Shown one piece after another: positions 35,661 to 44,900 of a stretch of DNA of 64,000 nucleotides (its first letter is position 1; every line of letters begins with the position of its first letter). The position numbers and the translations under genes are program-made. The notes beneath the pieces are model-generated. The model worked only from the letters and a program-made list of their open reading frames with translations. It did no database searches and was not told the origin of the DNA. Origin of the DNA: Burkholderia catarinensis (GTDB lineage Bacteria > Pseudomonadota > Gammaproteobacteria > Burkholderiales > Burkholderiaceae); assembly GCF_001883705.2 (NCBI RefSeq), contig NZ_MDEQ02000008.1:272966-336965 (forward strand), read 5' to 3'.

Positions 35661-36980
35661 TCAGGCCGGCAACGGTCCGGGCGCCGCGTTCGCGGCTTGC
35701 TCGGGAATCGGCTTGCGCACCAGCAGCAGGTAGGCCATCGCGCCCGCGAACGCGATCGCCGCGGCAGTCAGCAGCGCCGGCACGAACGACCACTTCTGCG
35801 CAATGACGCCCGTCAGGATCGGCGCGAGCGCGCCGCCGATGAAACCGCCGAAATTCTGGATCGAGCCGAGCGACGCGATGCGGCTCGGCGGCGCGGCTGC
35901 CGTCGCGAGCGCCCACGAGCAGGCCGACGCCGCGTTGGCGAGAAAGATCACGACCGAAATGCAGGCGAGCGCAACGGTGTTGCTTTGCACGAGCGCGGCC
36001 GGAATCGTGAACGCGACCATCCCGAGCATCGCGACCACCACCGCATTGCGCCGGCTCACGACCGGCGAACGGCTGCGGCGCGTGATCAGATCCGACAGCC
36101 AGCCGGCGACCAGCGAGCCGATGAACCCGCACAGGAACGGCACCGACGCGGCAAACCCGGTCCGGATCAGGCTCATGTGCCGCTCCATCGTCAGGTAGCC
36201 CGGCAGCCAGGTCAGGTACACCCAGTTCAGGTACACGGAGCCGAAATAGCCGATCAGCATCCCCCAGGTCGTGCCGTGCGAGAACAGGCTGCGCCATTCG
36301 CCGAAGGTCAGTTTAGGCGCCGCGACCGGGCTCTGCGCGTCGGCATCGAGATAGCCGCGCTCGGCTGCGGTCAGTTGCGCACGCACCGGATCGCGGTACA
36401 GCGCGAACCACACGACAGCAACGACGAGGCCGAGCGCGCCCGTCGCAATGAATGCCCAGCGCCAGTCGAACGACGCGACGACGATCGACAGCAGCAACGG
36501 CGCGAGCGCGGTGCCGAGCGGCGACGCGGCATTGAAGATCCCGGTCGGCGTGCCGCGTGCGCGCAGCGGAAACCAGTTGCTCACCACGCGCGCGGCCGAC
36601 GGGAATTGCGGCGCCTCGCCGATGCCGAGCGCGATGCGCGCGACGATGAACCAGCCGAACGTCGACACGATGCCGCCCGCCGCCTGCGCGAACGACCAGA
36701 CGATTAGCCCGATGCCGAGCAGCCGGCGCGGGCCGATGCGGTCGACGAGCCCGCCGACCGGGAACTGGCACAGCGCATAGCTCCACGAGAACGCGGACAG
36801 CAGCAGCCCCATCTGCGAAAGCGACAAGCCGAGATCGCCGCGGATCGCCGAGCTCGCGACGGCCAGCGTGCCGCGATCGAGATAGTTGACGATCCCGCTC
36901 GCCATCAACAGCGCGAGCGCGATGCGTTGCCCGCGCCGGATCCGTGGCGGCGTGTGCGGAATAGTTTGGTGCTCGTTCAT
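35661..36980 (-). CDS. MFS transporter, anion:cation symporter (glucarate/galactonate type)
   Basis: A 439-residue carrier with twelve helices. MASGIVNYLDRGTLAVASSAI and the FSWSYALCQFPVGGLVDRIGPRRLLG block are the ACS-family signature shared with GudP, DgoT and ExuT. It likely imports a hexuronate, aldonate or similar acid with protons. The ATG at 36980 follows TGGAGACA; an ATG at 36995 is an alternative. It lies 60 bp after ribokinase and 43 bp before the DapA-family gene. Confidence 0.85.
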   Translation of the reverse strand: MNEHQTIPHTPPRIRRGQRIALALLMASGIVNYLDRGTLAVASSAIRGDLGLSLSQMGLLLSAFSWSYALCQFPVGGLVDRIGPRRLLGIGLIVWSFAQAAGGIVSTFGWFIVARIALGIGEAPQFPSAARVVSNWFPLRARGTPTGIFNAASPLGTALAPLLLSIVVASFDWRWAFIATGALGLVVAVVWFALYRDPVRAQLTAAERGYLDADAQSPVAAPKLTFGEWRSLFSHGTTWGMLIGYFGSVYLNWVYLTWLPGYLTMERHMSLIRTGFAASVPFLCGFIGSLVAGWLSDLITRRSRSPVVSRRNAVVVAMLGMVAFTIPAALVQSNTVALACISVVIFLANAASACSWALATAAAPPSRIASLGSIQNFGGFIGGALAPILTGVIAQKWSFVPALLTAAAIAFAGAMAYLLLVRKPIPEQAANAAPGPLPA

Positions 36981-37040
36981 GTCGATTGTCTCCATGTCAC
37001 TGGTATTGGCCAGGTCCGGCCGTTCCGTCGCATGCGGAAT

Positions 37041-37967
37041 TCAGGAATCCATAGGTGCCACTTCGTCGCGCGTCGGGATCGACGTCTGCGCGCCGTAGCG
37101 CGTGACGCTGATCGCGGCCGCACGCTGGCCGAAGCCGATCGCGTCGTCCATCGACGCGCCGTTCGCCCGCGCCGCCGCGAACCCGCCGACGAACGTGTCG
37201 CCGGCCGCGGTCGTGTCGACGGCGACCACCGTCATCGCACGATGGCGGCCGTTCCCTGCGCTGCCGCGCCAGCAGACGCCGCGCGCCCCGAGCGTGACCA
37301 GCACGTTGCCGACGCCCTTCGCGCACAGCGCATCGGCCGCACGCACGGCCGACGCGTCGTCGCCGACGGCGATGCCGGTCAGCGATTCGGCTTCGGTTTC
37401 GTTGACGACGAGGTAGTCGACCCGCGCCAGCAACGCATCGAACAGCGGTTGCGCGGGCGCGGGATTGAGCAGCACCGGCGTGTGATGCGCGGATGCACAG
37501 GCAATCGCGCGCGCCACGGTGGCGACCGGCACTTCGAGCTGGCACACGAGCAGCGCCGCCCCGGCGATCGCTTCGCGCGCCGCGTCGATCCGGTCGGCAT
37601 CGAGACGCGCATTCGCGCCCGGCACGACGACGATGCTGTTCGCGCCGCCATCGTCGACCGTGATCGTGGCCACCCCGGTCGCCGTGCCGCCGATCCGATG
37701 CAGGTGCGTCACGTCGATGCACTCCGCCGCCAGCGCGTCGTGCAGGCGCGCACCGAACGCGTCGTCGCCGACGCAGCCGATCATCGCGACCGACGCGCCC
37801 AGGCGCGCGGCCGCGACCGCCTGGTTCGCCCCCTTGCCGCCGTGAACGGTCTGGAATGCCGTGCCGAGCAGCGTTTCGCCCGGCACCGGCAGGCGCGGCG
37901 CGCGCGTGACGAGGTCGATGTTCACGCTGCCGACGACAGCGATTCGCGGTGGATTGGCGTAGCTCAT
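37041..37967 (-). CDS. rbsK: Ribokinase (PfkB family)
   Basis: A 308-residue kinase. The N-terminal GSVNIDLVTRAPRLPVPGETL and HGGKGANQAVAAARLG are the ribokinase signature 1; the C-terminal DTTAAGDTFVGGFAAA is signature 2 with the catalytic Asp and anion hole. It phosphorylates ribose or a related sugar with ATP in the cytoplasm. It is first in a three-gene operon divergent from a LacI regulator, and there is no ribose ABC transporter here, so the true substrate may be another pentose or deoxy sugar. Confidence 0.85.
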   Translation of the reverse strand: MSYANPPRIAVVGSVNIDLVTRAPRLPVPGETLLGTAFQTVHGGKGANQAVAAARLGASVAMIGCVGDDAFGARLHDALAAECIDVTHLHRIGGTATGVATITVDDGGANSIVVVPGANARLDADRIDAAREAIAGAALLVCQLEVPVATVARAIACASAHHTPVLLNPAPAQPLFDALLARVDYLVVNETEAESLTGIAVGDDASAVRAADALCAKGVGNVLVTLGARGVCWRGSAGNGRHRAMTVVAVDTTAAGDTFVGGFAAARANGASMDDAIGFGQRAAAISVTRYGAQTSIPTRDEVAPMDS

Positions 37968-37973
37968 TTCTGA

Positions 37974-37989
37974 ATGTAACCGCTTACAT
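37974..37989. promoter_or_regulatory. LacI-type operator before ribokinase
   Basis: ATGTAACCGCTTACAT is a near-perfect 16-bp palindrome (ATGTAA...TTACAT around a central CG), the classic LacI/RbsR operator form, 7 bp upstream of the ribokinase start. Confidence 0.75.
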
Positions 37990-38081
37990 TTTCGGCGGAC
38001 AAAATGGCCGTGAAGGCCGTCGTCGATGAAAATTCAGCGAAGTGGATAGAATATGTGTCTGACATAATAGGGAACAACGTC

Positions 38082-38098
38082 AAGATAGCGCTTACATT
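38082..38098. promoter_or_regulatory. Second, degenerate LacI half-operator
   Basis: AAGATAGCGCTTACATT keeps the right half (GCTTACAT) of the operator at 37974 exactly and is 109 bp from it, inside the same divergent promoter. The left half is poor. It may allow looping or control of lacI itself. Confidence 0.5.
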
Positions 38099-38208
38099 CT
38101 CACAGGGTCGAACGGGAAAGCAAGCGAAGCCACCACGAAGCGAGGGTAAACAATGACGCTTTTGACCATGCGCGGCGCCGGCAAAACCGCCACGCCGGGA
38201 GACGACCA

Positions 38209-39294
38209 ATGAGCACGCCCCCGCCCCGCGGCGGCGCGTCGCGTGCGCGCCGCGGCAGCGGCCGCTCGGTGCTCGGCGATGTCGCGAAGCTGGCCGGCGT
38301 GTCGACTGCGACGGTCTCGCGCGTCTACAACGATCCGGGCAAGGTGTCGGCCGACGTGCAGCAGCGCGTGCGCGACGCGGCGCTTGCACTGAACTGGATT
38401 CCGAATGCGGCCGGCCGCGCGCTCGCGTCCACGCGCACCCACATCACGGGTGCGATCATTCCGACGCTCGACGACCAGGTGTTCGCGTCGCAGGTCGCGG
38501 GCATGCAGGCGGTCATGGCCGAGCACGGCATCACGCTGTTCCTCGGCTGCTCGAACTACGATCCCGCGCAGGCGCTGGCCCAGGTGCGCGCGATGCTGTC
38601 GCGCGGCGTGGAAGCCGTGTCGCTGGTCGGCGAAGCGTATCCGCCGGAACTGTTCGAACTGCTCGCGATGCACCGCGTGCCGTACGTCGTCACTTATGCC
38701 TATCGCGACGACAGCCCGCACTGCTGCATCGGCTTCGACAACCGCGCGGCGTTCGCACGGCTCACCACTCACCTGCTCGACCTCGGCCACCGCGATTTCG
38801 CGATCATCATGCAGCCGTCGGCCGACAACGATCGCGTGCAGGCCCGCCTGCGCGGCATCCACGACACGCTTGCCGCATACGGGCTCGCGGTGCGCCCCGT
38901 GCATCAGCACGAAGGCGCGGCCACGATCGCATTCGGGCGGGCGAGCCTGCGCGCGATCGCCGGCAGCGACGCGGCGACGCGGCCGACAGCCGTGATCTGC
39001 GGCAACGACGCGCTCGCGCTCGGCGCGTTGCTCGAAGCGCAGGCGCTCGGCATCGACGTGCCCGCGCAATTGTCGATCACCGGGTTCGACGACATCGCGC
39101 TCGCGCGCGAGATCCAGCCGCCGCTGACGACGATGTGGGTCGACACCGACTCGATCGGGCGCCAGGCCGCGCATGCGTTGCTCGACGCGCTCGAGAACGG
39201 CGCAACGGGGCCCGGTCGTGCCGTCCTGCCCGAGTTGCGAACGCGGGAATCGGCCGCTCCGCCGGCCCAGGCGCGCGCGGCGCGCAAGCCATGA
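38209..39294 (+). CDS. LacI-family repressor of the sugar operon (RbsR-like)
   Basis: A 361-residue regulator. After a basic N-terminal tail of about 18 residues comes the LacI helix-turn-helix LGDVAKLAGVSTATVSRVYNDPGKVS and the hinge helix NAAGRALAST. The periplasmic-binding-protein-like effector domain follows (ITGAIIPTLDDQVF to ITGFDDIALAREIQPPLTTM). It is divergent from the ribokinase/MFS/DapA-family operon and two LacI-type sites lie between them. Inducer unknown. Confidence 0.88.
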   Translation: MSTPPPRGGASRARRGSGRSVLGDVAKLAGVSTATVSRVYNDPGKVSADVQQRVRDAALALNWIPNAAGRALASTRTHITGAIIPTLDDQVFASQVAGMQAVMAEHGITLFLGCSNYDPAQALAQVRAMLSRGVEAVSLVGEAYPPELFELLAMHRVPYVVTYAYRDDSPHCCIGFDNRAAFARLTTHLLDLGHRDFAIIMQPSADNDRVQARLRGIHDTLAAYGLAVRPVHQHEGAATIAFGRASLRAIAGSDAATRPTAVICGNDALALGALLEAQALGIDVPAQLSITGFDDIALAREIQPPLTTMWVDTDSIGRQAAHALLDALENGATGPGRAVLPELRTRESAAPPAQARAARKP

Positions 39295-39319
39295 AGAAGT
39301 GCCGGGCGGCGGCGCCCGC

Positions 39320-40390
39320 TCACTGCATCACGTCGACCGGCAGCGTCTTGTCGAGATTGTCGTGCCACGCCTGGATCGTTTTCGGCACGGTTTTCTTCCA
39401 CGTCGGCGCGTTCGAGTAATAGCGCATCCGGACCTTGTTCTGCGCGTCGAACACGAGCAGCCCGATCCACAGATCGGTGCCGCGGCGCATCACGATCGCC
39501 GCGTTCGTCGTCGCGATGCCGCGCACCCAGTACGCGTTCACCTGCGCGTTCAGCCCGTCGAGATCCTTTTCGTCGGCGCTGTAATTGACGATGTCGACGA
39601 GCGTCTGGTAATCGGCGCCGAGCAGCTTGTGCGCGGTCGCGTTTTGCGTCGCGTCGGCGACGACCTTGAGACTCAGCAGGTCAGCCGCCGGCTTGGCCTG
39701 GAACTGCGACGCGGTCACATACTCGCCGCCGTAGAAGACACCCGAGCCGGCACCGCAATCGAAATCCGCGCCGTGTTGCGTGACGCCGATGCGTCCACCC
39801 TTTCGCTCAAAATCGAGCCGGCACTTGTCCTTGCGATAGGTGCCGCTGTCGCCGTGCAGCACGATGTCGCCGTCGAGCCCGCCGGTATTCGCGCCGTTGT
39901 TGCCGCCCACCTCGAAATGCAGGCGCGGCGCCATGCCAGTGAAGGTCAGCACGCCGCCGAACGACGGGTTGTCGCTCGTCTGGTACCACGTCTGCTGCCA
40001 GCGATCGGCGGCCAGCGGCGTGCCGTTCAGGCTCGCGAGCCGTTCGCGGTAGCGATCACCGAGGCACGGCGCATCGCCGCCGCACCGGTCGCGCTGCTTG
40101 AGCCACTTCAACTGCGCGGCCTTCAGCACGGCCGTGTCGCCGCCTTTCGCGAGCGCCTTCTTCCACGCCGCCGCCAGGTCGCCGTCGAGCTTCGACAGTG
40201 CGGCGTCCGCGCAGATCGCTTTCTCGGCCGGCGAAGCGGCCTTCGCGCAATCGAAGCCGGCCGCGTGCGCGGCGACCGGCAACAACGTCAGCAGCGCGGC
40301 CATCGCGATGGATTGCAGGTGTGCGTGCCGCGCGTCACCTGCGGGAATCGCGGTTGGCCCGCGCGCATTCGATCGGTTCTGGATGGTCAT
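39320..40390 (-). CDS. Secreted LprI-domain protein
   Basis: A 356-residue protein with an N-terminal hydrophobic signal segment (IAMAALLTLLPVAAHAAG). Residues about 45-115 form an LprI/DUF1311 module with four Cys (FDCAKAASPAEKAICAD, RDRCGGDAPCLGDRYRERL), the fold named after a mycobacterial lysozyme inhibitor. The C-terminal part (HKLLGADYQTLVDIV, VFDAQNKVRMRYYSNA) has no named family I recognise. Predicted periplasmic. The ATG at 40390 is used; the Shine-Dalgarno is weak. Confidence 0.75.
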   Translation of the reverse strand: MTIQNRSNARGPTAIPAGDARHAHLQSIAMAALLTLLPVAAHAAGFDCAKAASPAEKAICADAALSKLDGDLAAAWKKALAKGGDTAVLKAAQLKWLKQRDRCGGDAPCLGDRYRERLASLNGTPLAADRWQQTWYQTSDNPSFGGVLTFTGMAPRLHFEVGGNNGANTGGLDGDIVLHGDSGTYRKDKCRLDFERKGGRIGVTQHGADFDCGAGSGVFYGGEYVTASQFQAKPAADLLSLKVVADATQNATAHKLLGADYQTLVDIVNYSADEKDLDGLNAQVNAYWVRGIATTNAAIVMRRGTDLWIGLLVFDAQNKVRMRYYSNAPTWKKTVPKTIQAWHDNLDKTLPVDVMQ

Positions 40391-40633
40391 CGGCTTGGAT
40401 CGTCGCTGGGTCGCGTGCCTGTAGAAGCTACCTGCGCGCGACATTCGAGGTAAAAGCGCCCGGCCCGGCATGCAACGCATGCCGTTGCTCGCCGAAGCCT
40501 AACCCGAATGCGCGACGCCGATCAATCGGCGTTCGATGTCGGCGCAACCGTTTCAGCGAGCGGAAATGATCGACGGCAAACCACGGCGAAAATCCGCTGC
40601 GGTCGGCACAAGCCGGTGATGACGCGCCAGGCG

Positions 40634-41755
40634 TCAGCCGTCGAACGGCACCAGCTCGTAACTGGTGCTCCGGCCGCCGGACGACGAGCGGCGCAGCACA
40701 CCGTGCTCGACCAGCTCCGTGATGTCGCGCAGCGCCGTGTCTTGCGAGCACTTCGCGAGGGCCGCCCACTTGGTAGTCGTGAGCTTCCCTTCGAAGCCGT
40801 CGAGCAAGCGATTCATGACCTTGACCTGGCGTTCGTTCATCGCGAAGCCGGCACGCCGCTGCCAGAAGCGCGCCTTGACCAGGACCGCGTCGAGCGTCGT
40901 GTGCGCGTGATCGATGGCCCGGCCCAGCGTGTCCAGAAACCACGCGAGCCATTCCGTGACGTCGAGCGAACCGCGCTGCGTACGCTCCAGCACGTCGTAA
41001 TACGCGTTGCGCTCGCGCTGGATTTGCGCCGACAGGCTATAGAAGCGCTGCGGGCTCCGATCGGCGCGCGCCAGGACCAGATCCCCGAGCGCTCGCGCGA
41101 TACGGCCGTTGCCGTCGTCGAACGGGTGGAGCGTGACGAACCACAGGTGGGCCAGGCCGGCCCGGATCAGCAACGGCTCGACCGGCGTGGCGTTGAGCCA
41201 CGCGAGCAAGCGCGCGATCTCGTTCGCCAGGCGCGCGGCAGGCGGTGCCTCGAAATGCACGCGCTGCCGGCCGATCGGCCCGGACACCACCTGCATCGGC
41301 CCGCTCGCATCCGTACGCCATGCGCCGACCGTGATCCGCGACATCCCCGAGTAGCCGGTCGGAAACAGCGCCGCATGCCACCCGAACAGGCGGGCTTCGG
41401 TAACCGGCGCCGCCGCATGGGTCGTCGCATCCAGCACCATGTCGACCACGCCTTCCACGTGACGATCAACCGGCGCCAGCGCACCGATATCGACCCCGAG
41501 CCGGCGCGCAATCGACGATCGGACCGATGCGACGTTCAGGGTTTCGCCCTCGATGGCGCTGGTCTTGACGACATCCTCCGTCAGCGCGGCCAGGCTGGCC
41601 TCGTCGCGCAGCGACAGGCCGATATCCGCCAGTCGCCCGACCAGCATGCCTTGCGCACGGCTGACGTCGGCGAGCGACGTGGCGAGGGCCGGGAGGTCGA
41701 AGCGCCATGCCGGCCAGTCGGCCGACTCCCAGATGTAGGTGTAATCTCCGCTCAT
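40634..41755 (-). CDS. Fic-domain AMP-transferase with N-terminal inhibitory motif and winged helix
   Basis: A 373-residue Fic/DOC protein. TSAIEGE (residues 65-71) is the inhibitory alpha-inh motif of class II Fic proteins, whose Glu blocks ATP until released. The catalytic motif HPFDDGNGR is at 210-218, with all key residues. The C-terminal 80 residues form a winged-helix domain (KVMNRLLDGFEGKLTTTKWAALAKCSQDTALRDITELVEHGVL), as in regulatory Fic proteins. It may AMPylate a host target or its own regulator. The start codon lies in the loop of an inverted repeat. Confidence 0.88.
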   Translation of the reverse strand: MSGDYTYIWESADWPAWRFDLPALATSLADVSRAQGMLVGRLADIGLSLRDEASLAALTEDVVKTSAIEGETLNVASVRSSIARRLGVDIGALAPVDRHVEGVVDMVLDATTHAAAPVTEARLFGWHAALFPTGYSGMSRITVGAWRTDASGPMQVVSGPIGRQRVHFEAPPAARLANEIARLLAWLNATPVEPLLIRAGLAHLWFVTLHPFDDGNGRIARALGDLVLARADRSPQRFYSLSAQIQRERNAYYDVLERTQRGSLDVTEWLAWFLDTLGRAIDHAHTTLDAVLVKARFWQRRAGFAMNERQVKVMNRLLDGFEGKLTTTKWAALAKCSQDTALRDITELVEHGVLRRSSSGGRSTSYELVPFDG

Positions 41756-41822
41756 GATGCGGAGATTATCCCACCAATTCACCGCACGCCTCACTATTCT
41801 CCGCAAATTCTGCGGAGAATAG
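41743..41822. promoter_or_regulatory. Inverted repeats around the Fic start, shared TGCGGAGA motif
   Basis: Repeat 1: AATCTCCGC (41743-41751) and GCGGAGATT (41759-41767), 9-bp perfect arms; the 7-nt loop holds the Fic start codon (41753-41755). Repeat 2: CTATTCTCCGCA (41794-41805) and TGCGGAGAATAG (41811-41822), 12-bp perfect arms. All four arms carry CTCCGC/GCGGAG, so one protein could bind both. Given the winged helix in Fic, autoregulation is plausible. Confidence 0.65.
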
Positions 41823-41849
41823 CCACCCCATTCACCGCAAACCCGCCCG

Positions 41850-42767
41850 CTACCGCCGCCGGCCCGCCCCGCCCTTCGCCGCTGGCGCAGCCTCCCGGAG
41901 CCGCTCCGCGAGAAACCCGATGAACGTGCGCAGCGTGACGAACCCTTCCCGATGCTGCGGAAACACCGCATTGAGCGTGATCGGCGACGGCGCATACGCG
42001 TCGAGCACCGGCACGAGCGCGCCGCTGTCGAGCGCCGCGCCGACGATGAAGTGCGGCAGCAGCGCGATGCCGAGCCCCGCGATCGCCGCATCGCGCACGA
42101 CTTCGCCGTTGTTCGCGACGAGCGGCCCCTGCACGTCGAACGTGCGCGCCGCGCCGTCGACGCGGAATTCCCAGCCGACGCGCCGCTCACGCCCGTACAG
42201 CAGGCACGTGTGGCCGGCGAGATCGGCCGGCGTCCCGGGCGTGCCCTGCCGTTTCAGATAGGCGGGGCTCGCGCACGCGATCATCCGCCACGCGCCGAGC
42301 GGGCGTGCAATCAGCGTCGAATCCTCGAGCGAGCCGATCCGCAACACGAGATCGAAGCCCTCGCCGATCAGGTCGACGCGCCGGTCCGTCAGGTCGAGGT
42401 TCAGCCGCACTGCCGGGTGCGCGGACAGGAATTCGGCGATCAGCGGCGACACGTGCGTGATCCCGAACGACAGCGGCGCGCTGATCTTCAGCGACCCATG
42501 CAGCTCGGTACTGCGCACCGACATCGCCTGCTCGGCGTCGGCGATCTCCGCGAGGATCCGCTGCGCGCGCGCATAAAACTCCTGCCCCGATTCGGTCACC
42601 GCGAGATTGCGCGTGTTGCGATGCAGAAGCCGCACGCCGAGCGAGGCCTCCAGCGCCATCGTGCGCCGGCTGACGAACTGCTTGGACAGCATCAGCTGGT
42701 CGGCAGCCGCCGTAAAGCTGCCCGCGTCGACTGTCGCGACGAAGATCCTCAGGTCGTTGAGTTCCAT
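41850..42767 (-). CDS. LysR-family transcriptional regulator
   Basis: A 305-residue LTTR with the N-terminal winged helix (LRIFVATVDAGSFTAAADQLMLSKQFVSRRTMALEASLGVRLLHRNTR) and a full effector domain ending FLAERLREA. The ATG at 42767 has GGAG upstream. It is divergent from the pirin/wrbA genes, 128 bp between them, and is the natural regulator of those quinone-linked enzymes. Confidence 0.88.
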   Translation of the reverse strand: MELNDLRIFVATVDAGSFTAAADQLMLSKQFVSRRTMALEASLGVRLLHRNTRNLAVTESGQEFYARAQRILAEIADAEQAMSVRSTELHGSLKISAPLSFGITHVSPLIAEFLSAHPAVRLNLDLTDRRVDLIGEGFDLVLRIGSLEDSTLIARPLGAWRMIACASPAYLKRQGTPGTPADLAGHTCLLYGRERRVGWEFRVDGAARTFDVQGPLVANNGEVVRDAAIAGLGIALLPHFIVGAALDSGALVPVLDAYAPSPITLNAVFPQHREGFVTLRTFIGFLAERLREAAPAAKGGAGRRR

Positions 42768-42895
42768 ATTGTCCACTCCATAGCGACAGTCATTATCTCT
42801 ACAGCCATTTATTTGTCAAATCGATTGACCTAAGATTCATCTCAACGAACGGCCGGGCCCACTTCCGAGGTCCGGCGACTTCAAGGACAAAAATC

Positions 42896-43621
42896 ATGAT
42901 CGAAATCCGTGCAGCAAACCAACGTGGCCGTGCGGAGCATGGCTGGCTCAGCTCCCGTCATACGTTTTCGTTCGCGAATTTCTACGATCCGAAGCAAGTC
43001 GGCTTCTCCGACCTGCTCGTGATCAACGACGACCGCGTCGCGCCGGGCCGCGGCTTCGGCACGCACCCGCACCGCGACATGGAGATCCTGTCGTACGTGC
43101 TCGACGGCGCGCTGGAACACAAGGACTCGATGGGCACCGGCTCGGTGATCGTGCCGGGCGACGTGCAACTGATGAGCGCGGGCACGGGCGTGCGCCATAG
43201 CGAGTTCAACCACTCGCCGGAAACGCCGGTCCACTTCCTGCAGATCTGGGTCGGGCCGGCCGAAAAGGGTGCCGAGCCGCGCTATCAGCAGACCAATGTC
43301 GCGGCCGACGACAAGCGCGGCAAGCTCGCGCTCATCGTATCGCCGGACGGCGACGCCGGTTCGCTGAAGATCCGGCAGGACGCGCGGATCTACGCAGGCC
43401 TGTTCGACGGCGACGAAAGCGCCACGCTGGCACTGGCGCCGAACCGCTTTGCGTACGTGCATGTGGCACGCGGCAGCGTGACGGTCAACGGCACGACGCT
43501 CGGCGAAGGCGACGGCGTGCGCATCCGCGACGAACAGGCGCTGACGTTTGCCGACGGCAAGGATGCCGAAGTGCTGGTGTTCGACCTGCGTCCGGTCGAA
43601 GTGACGGCCGAATGGGCATAA
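42896..43621 (+). CDS. Pirin-family protein (YhhW-like)
   Basis: A 241-residue bicupin. GTHPHRDMEILSYVLDGALEHKDSMG and RHSEFNHS carry the metal-binding His/Glu set of pirins; YhhW-type members act as quercetin 2,3-dioxygenases. The C-terminal cupin is less conserved. It is first of two genes divergent from the LysR regulator, followed by a strong hairpin that partly separates it from wrbA. Confidence 0.88.
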   Translation: MIEIRAANQRGRAEHGWLSSRHTFSFANFYDPKQVGFSDLLVINDDRVAPGRGFGTHPHRDMEILSYVLDGALEHKDSMGTGSVIVPGDVQLMSAGTGVRHSEFNHSPETPVHFLQIWVGPAEKGAEPRYQQTNVAADDKRGKLALIVSPDGDAGSLKIRQDARIYAGLFDGDESATLALAPNRFAYVHVARGSVTVNGTTLGEGDGVRIRDEQALTFADGKDAEVLVFDLRPVEVTAEWA

Positions 43622-43638
43622 GGTCCGTTCGGGAAACC

Positions 43639-43665
43639 GGGCCCCGCTGAACGCGGGGCCCTTTT
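43639..43665 (+). terminator. Terminator-like hairpin between pirin and wrbA genes
   Basis: GGGCCCCGC (43639-43647) and GCGGGGCCC (43653-43661) form a perfect 9-bp stem with loop TGAAC and TTTT after it. It would end or attenuate transcription after the pirin gene, lowering wrbA expression, or wrbA has its own promoter. Confidence 0.75.
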
Positions 43666-43682
43666 AATCGGAGATTCGCAAC

Positions 43683-44285
43683 ATGGCCAAGGTACTCGTT
43701 CTTTACTACTCGTCCTACGGGCACATCGAAACGATGGCGCAGCACATCGCGGAAGGCGCGCAATCGGTGCCCGGCGTCGAGGTCGCGCTCAAGCGCGTGC
43801 CGGAAACGATTCCCGTCGACCAGGCCCGCGCGATCGGCGTGAAGGTCGACCAGGCCGCACCGGTCGCCACGGTGGACGAACTCGCCGACTACGATGCGAT
43901 CATCTTCGGCACGCCGACCCGCTTCGGCAACATGGCCGGCCAGATGCGCACGTTCCTCGACCAGACCGGCGGCCTGTGGATGAAGGGCGCGCTCGTCGGC
44001 AAGATCGGCAGCGTGTTCGCGTCGACCGGCACGCAACACGGCGGCCAGGAAACGACGATCACGTCGTTCCACTCGACCCTGCTGCACCACGGGATGGTGA
44101 TCGTGGGCGTGCCGTACGCATGCAGCGGGCTCGTCAACATGAACGAAATCACCGGCGGCACGCCGTATGGCGCGACGACGCTCGCGGGCGCGGATGGCAG
44201 CCGCCAGCCGAGCGCGAACGAACTCGACATCGCGCGCTACCAGGGCAAGCACGTCGCGGAACTCGCGAGCAAGCTCGCGTCCTGA
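43683..44285 (+). CDS. wrbA: NAD(P)H:quinone oxidoreductase WrbA
   Basis: A 200-residue flavodoxin-like protein. [19 protein letters not shown] binds FMN, and [22 protein letters not shown] and [31 protein letters not shown] are WrbA hallmarks. It reduces quinones by two electrons, avoiding semiquinone radicals. Paired with the pirin gene downstream of a LysR regulator. GGAGAT precedes the ATG. Confidence 0.92.
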   Translation: MAKVLVLYYSSYGHIETMAQHIAEGAQSVPGVEVALKRVPETIPVDQARAIGVKVDQAAPVATVDELADYDAIIFGTPTRFGNMAGQMRTFLDQTGGLWMKGALVGKIGSVFASTGTQHGGQETTITSFHSTLLHHGMVIVGVPYACSGLVNMNEITGGTPYGATTLAGADGSRQPSANELDIARYQGKHVAELASKLAS

Positions 44286-44314
44286 CGCCGCGGCTTCGCG
44301 GCCCCGCACACGAA

Positions 44315-44345
44315 CGAACGGCGCCGGTCGAACCGGCGCCGTTCG
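44315..44345. terminator. Bidirectional terminator-like hairpin between convergent genes
   Basis: CGAACGGCGCCGG (44315-44327) and CCGGCGCCGTTCG (44333-44345) form a perfect 13-bp stem with loop TCGAA. It sits 29 bp after wrbA and 21 bp past the stop of the convergent gene. No T-run on either side. Confidence 0.7.
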
Positions 44346-44366
44346 CGCTGTGCACGGGCTCCCGCG

Positions 44367-44672
44367 TTACTGCCCGGAAGCCGGCGCGGCAGGCGCCGCC
44401 TTCGTCGCAGGTGCCTTCTGCACGGCGTTCTGCGGATAGTTGCTCTGATCGTTGGTCAGCCGGTAGCCGCTGCCGGTGCCGATCGCCTTCAGGTCCGACG
44501 CGTGCCGCGCGCGGGCCGCCTTGCGCGCCGCCTTCTTCTGCGCCTTGTCGAGCTGCTTCTGCGTCGGCGCGGACGCCGGATCCTGCGCGTATGCCGCCGG
44601 CGCGGCGGTCAACAACAGACCGAACGACGCCGCTACTGCTACTGCCACCGAAACCACGCGAGACTGCTTCAT
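44367..44672 (-). CDS. Small exported protein, Ala/Lys-rich
   Basis: A 101-residue protein with a Sec signal peptide (VVSVAVAVAASFGLLLTAAPAAYAQ, cleavage after AYA). The mature part is basic and repetitive (QKQLDKAQKKAARKAARARHASDLKAIG) and ends in Ala/Pro-rich sequence. It resembles the small DUF4148-type exported proteins common in Burkholderia but the match is loose. AAGGAGG precedes the ATG at 44672. No function known. Confidence 0.7.
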   Translation of the reverse strand: MKQSRVVSVAVAVAASFGLLLTAAPAAYAQDPASAPTQKQLDKAQKKAARKAARARHASDLKAIGTGSGYRLTNDQSNYPQNAVQKAPATKAAPAAPASGQ

Positions 44673-44900
44673 GACCGGACCTCCTTGTCGATTGTTGATT
44701 GATGATTGTGGGTCGGACACCTGCGCGCATGCGACGGCTTGCGACAACGGCGCCGATGCAACGTTAGCCGATCGCTGCGCAAATGTCCGTGTGCGTTCCT
44801 GAATTCTCCTGATAACGGCAGCGATACGTGCGCACCGCGCGCGCCGTCGTTGCGGCGCCGCGTCCGCGCCATCAGGGAAACCGATACCCCCGGCCGGCGC

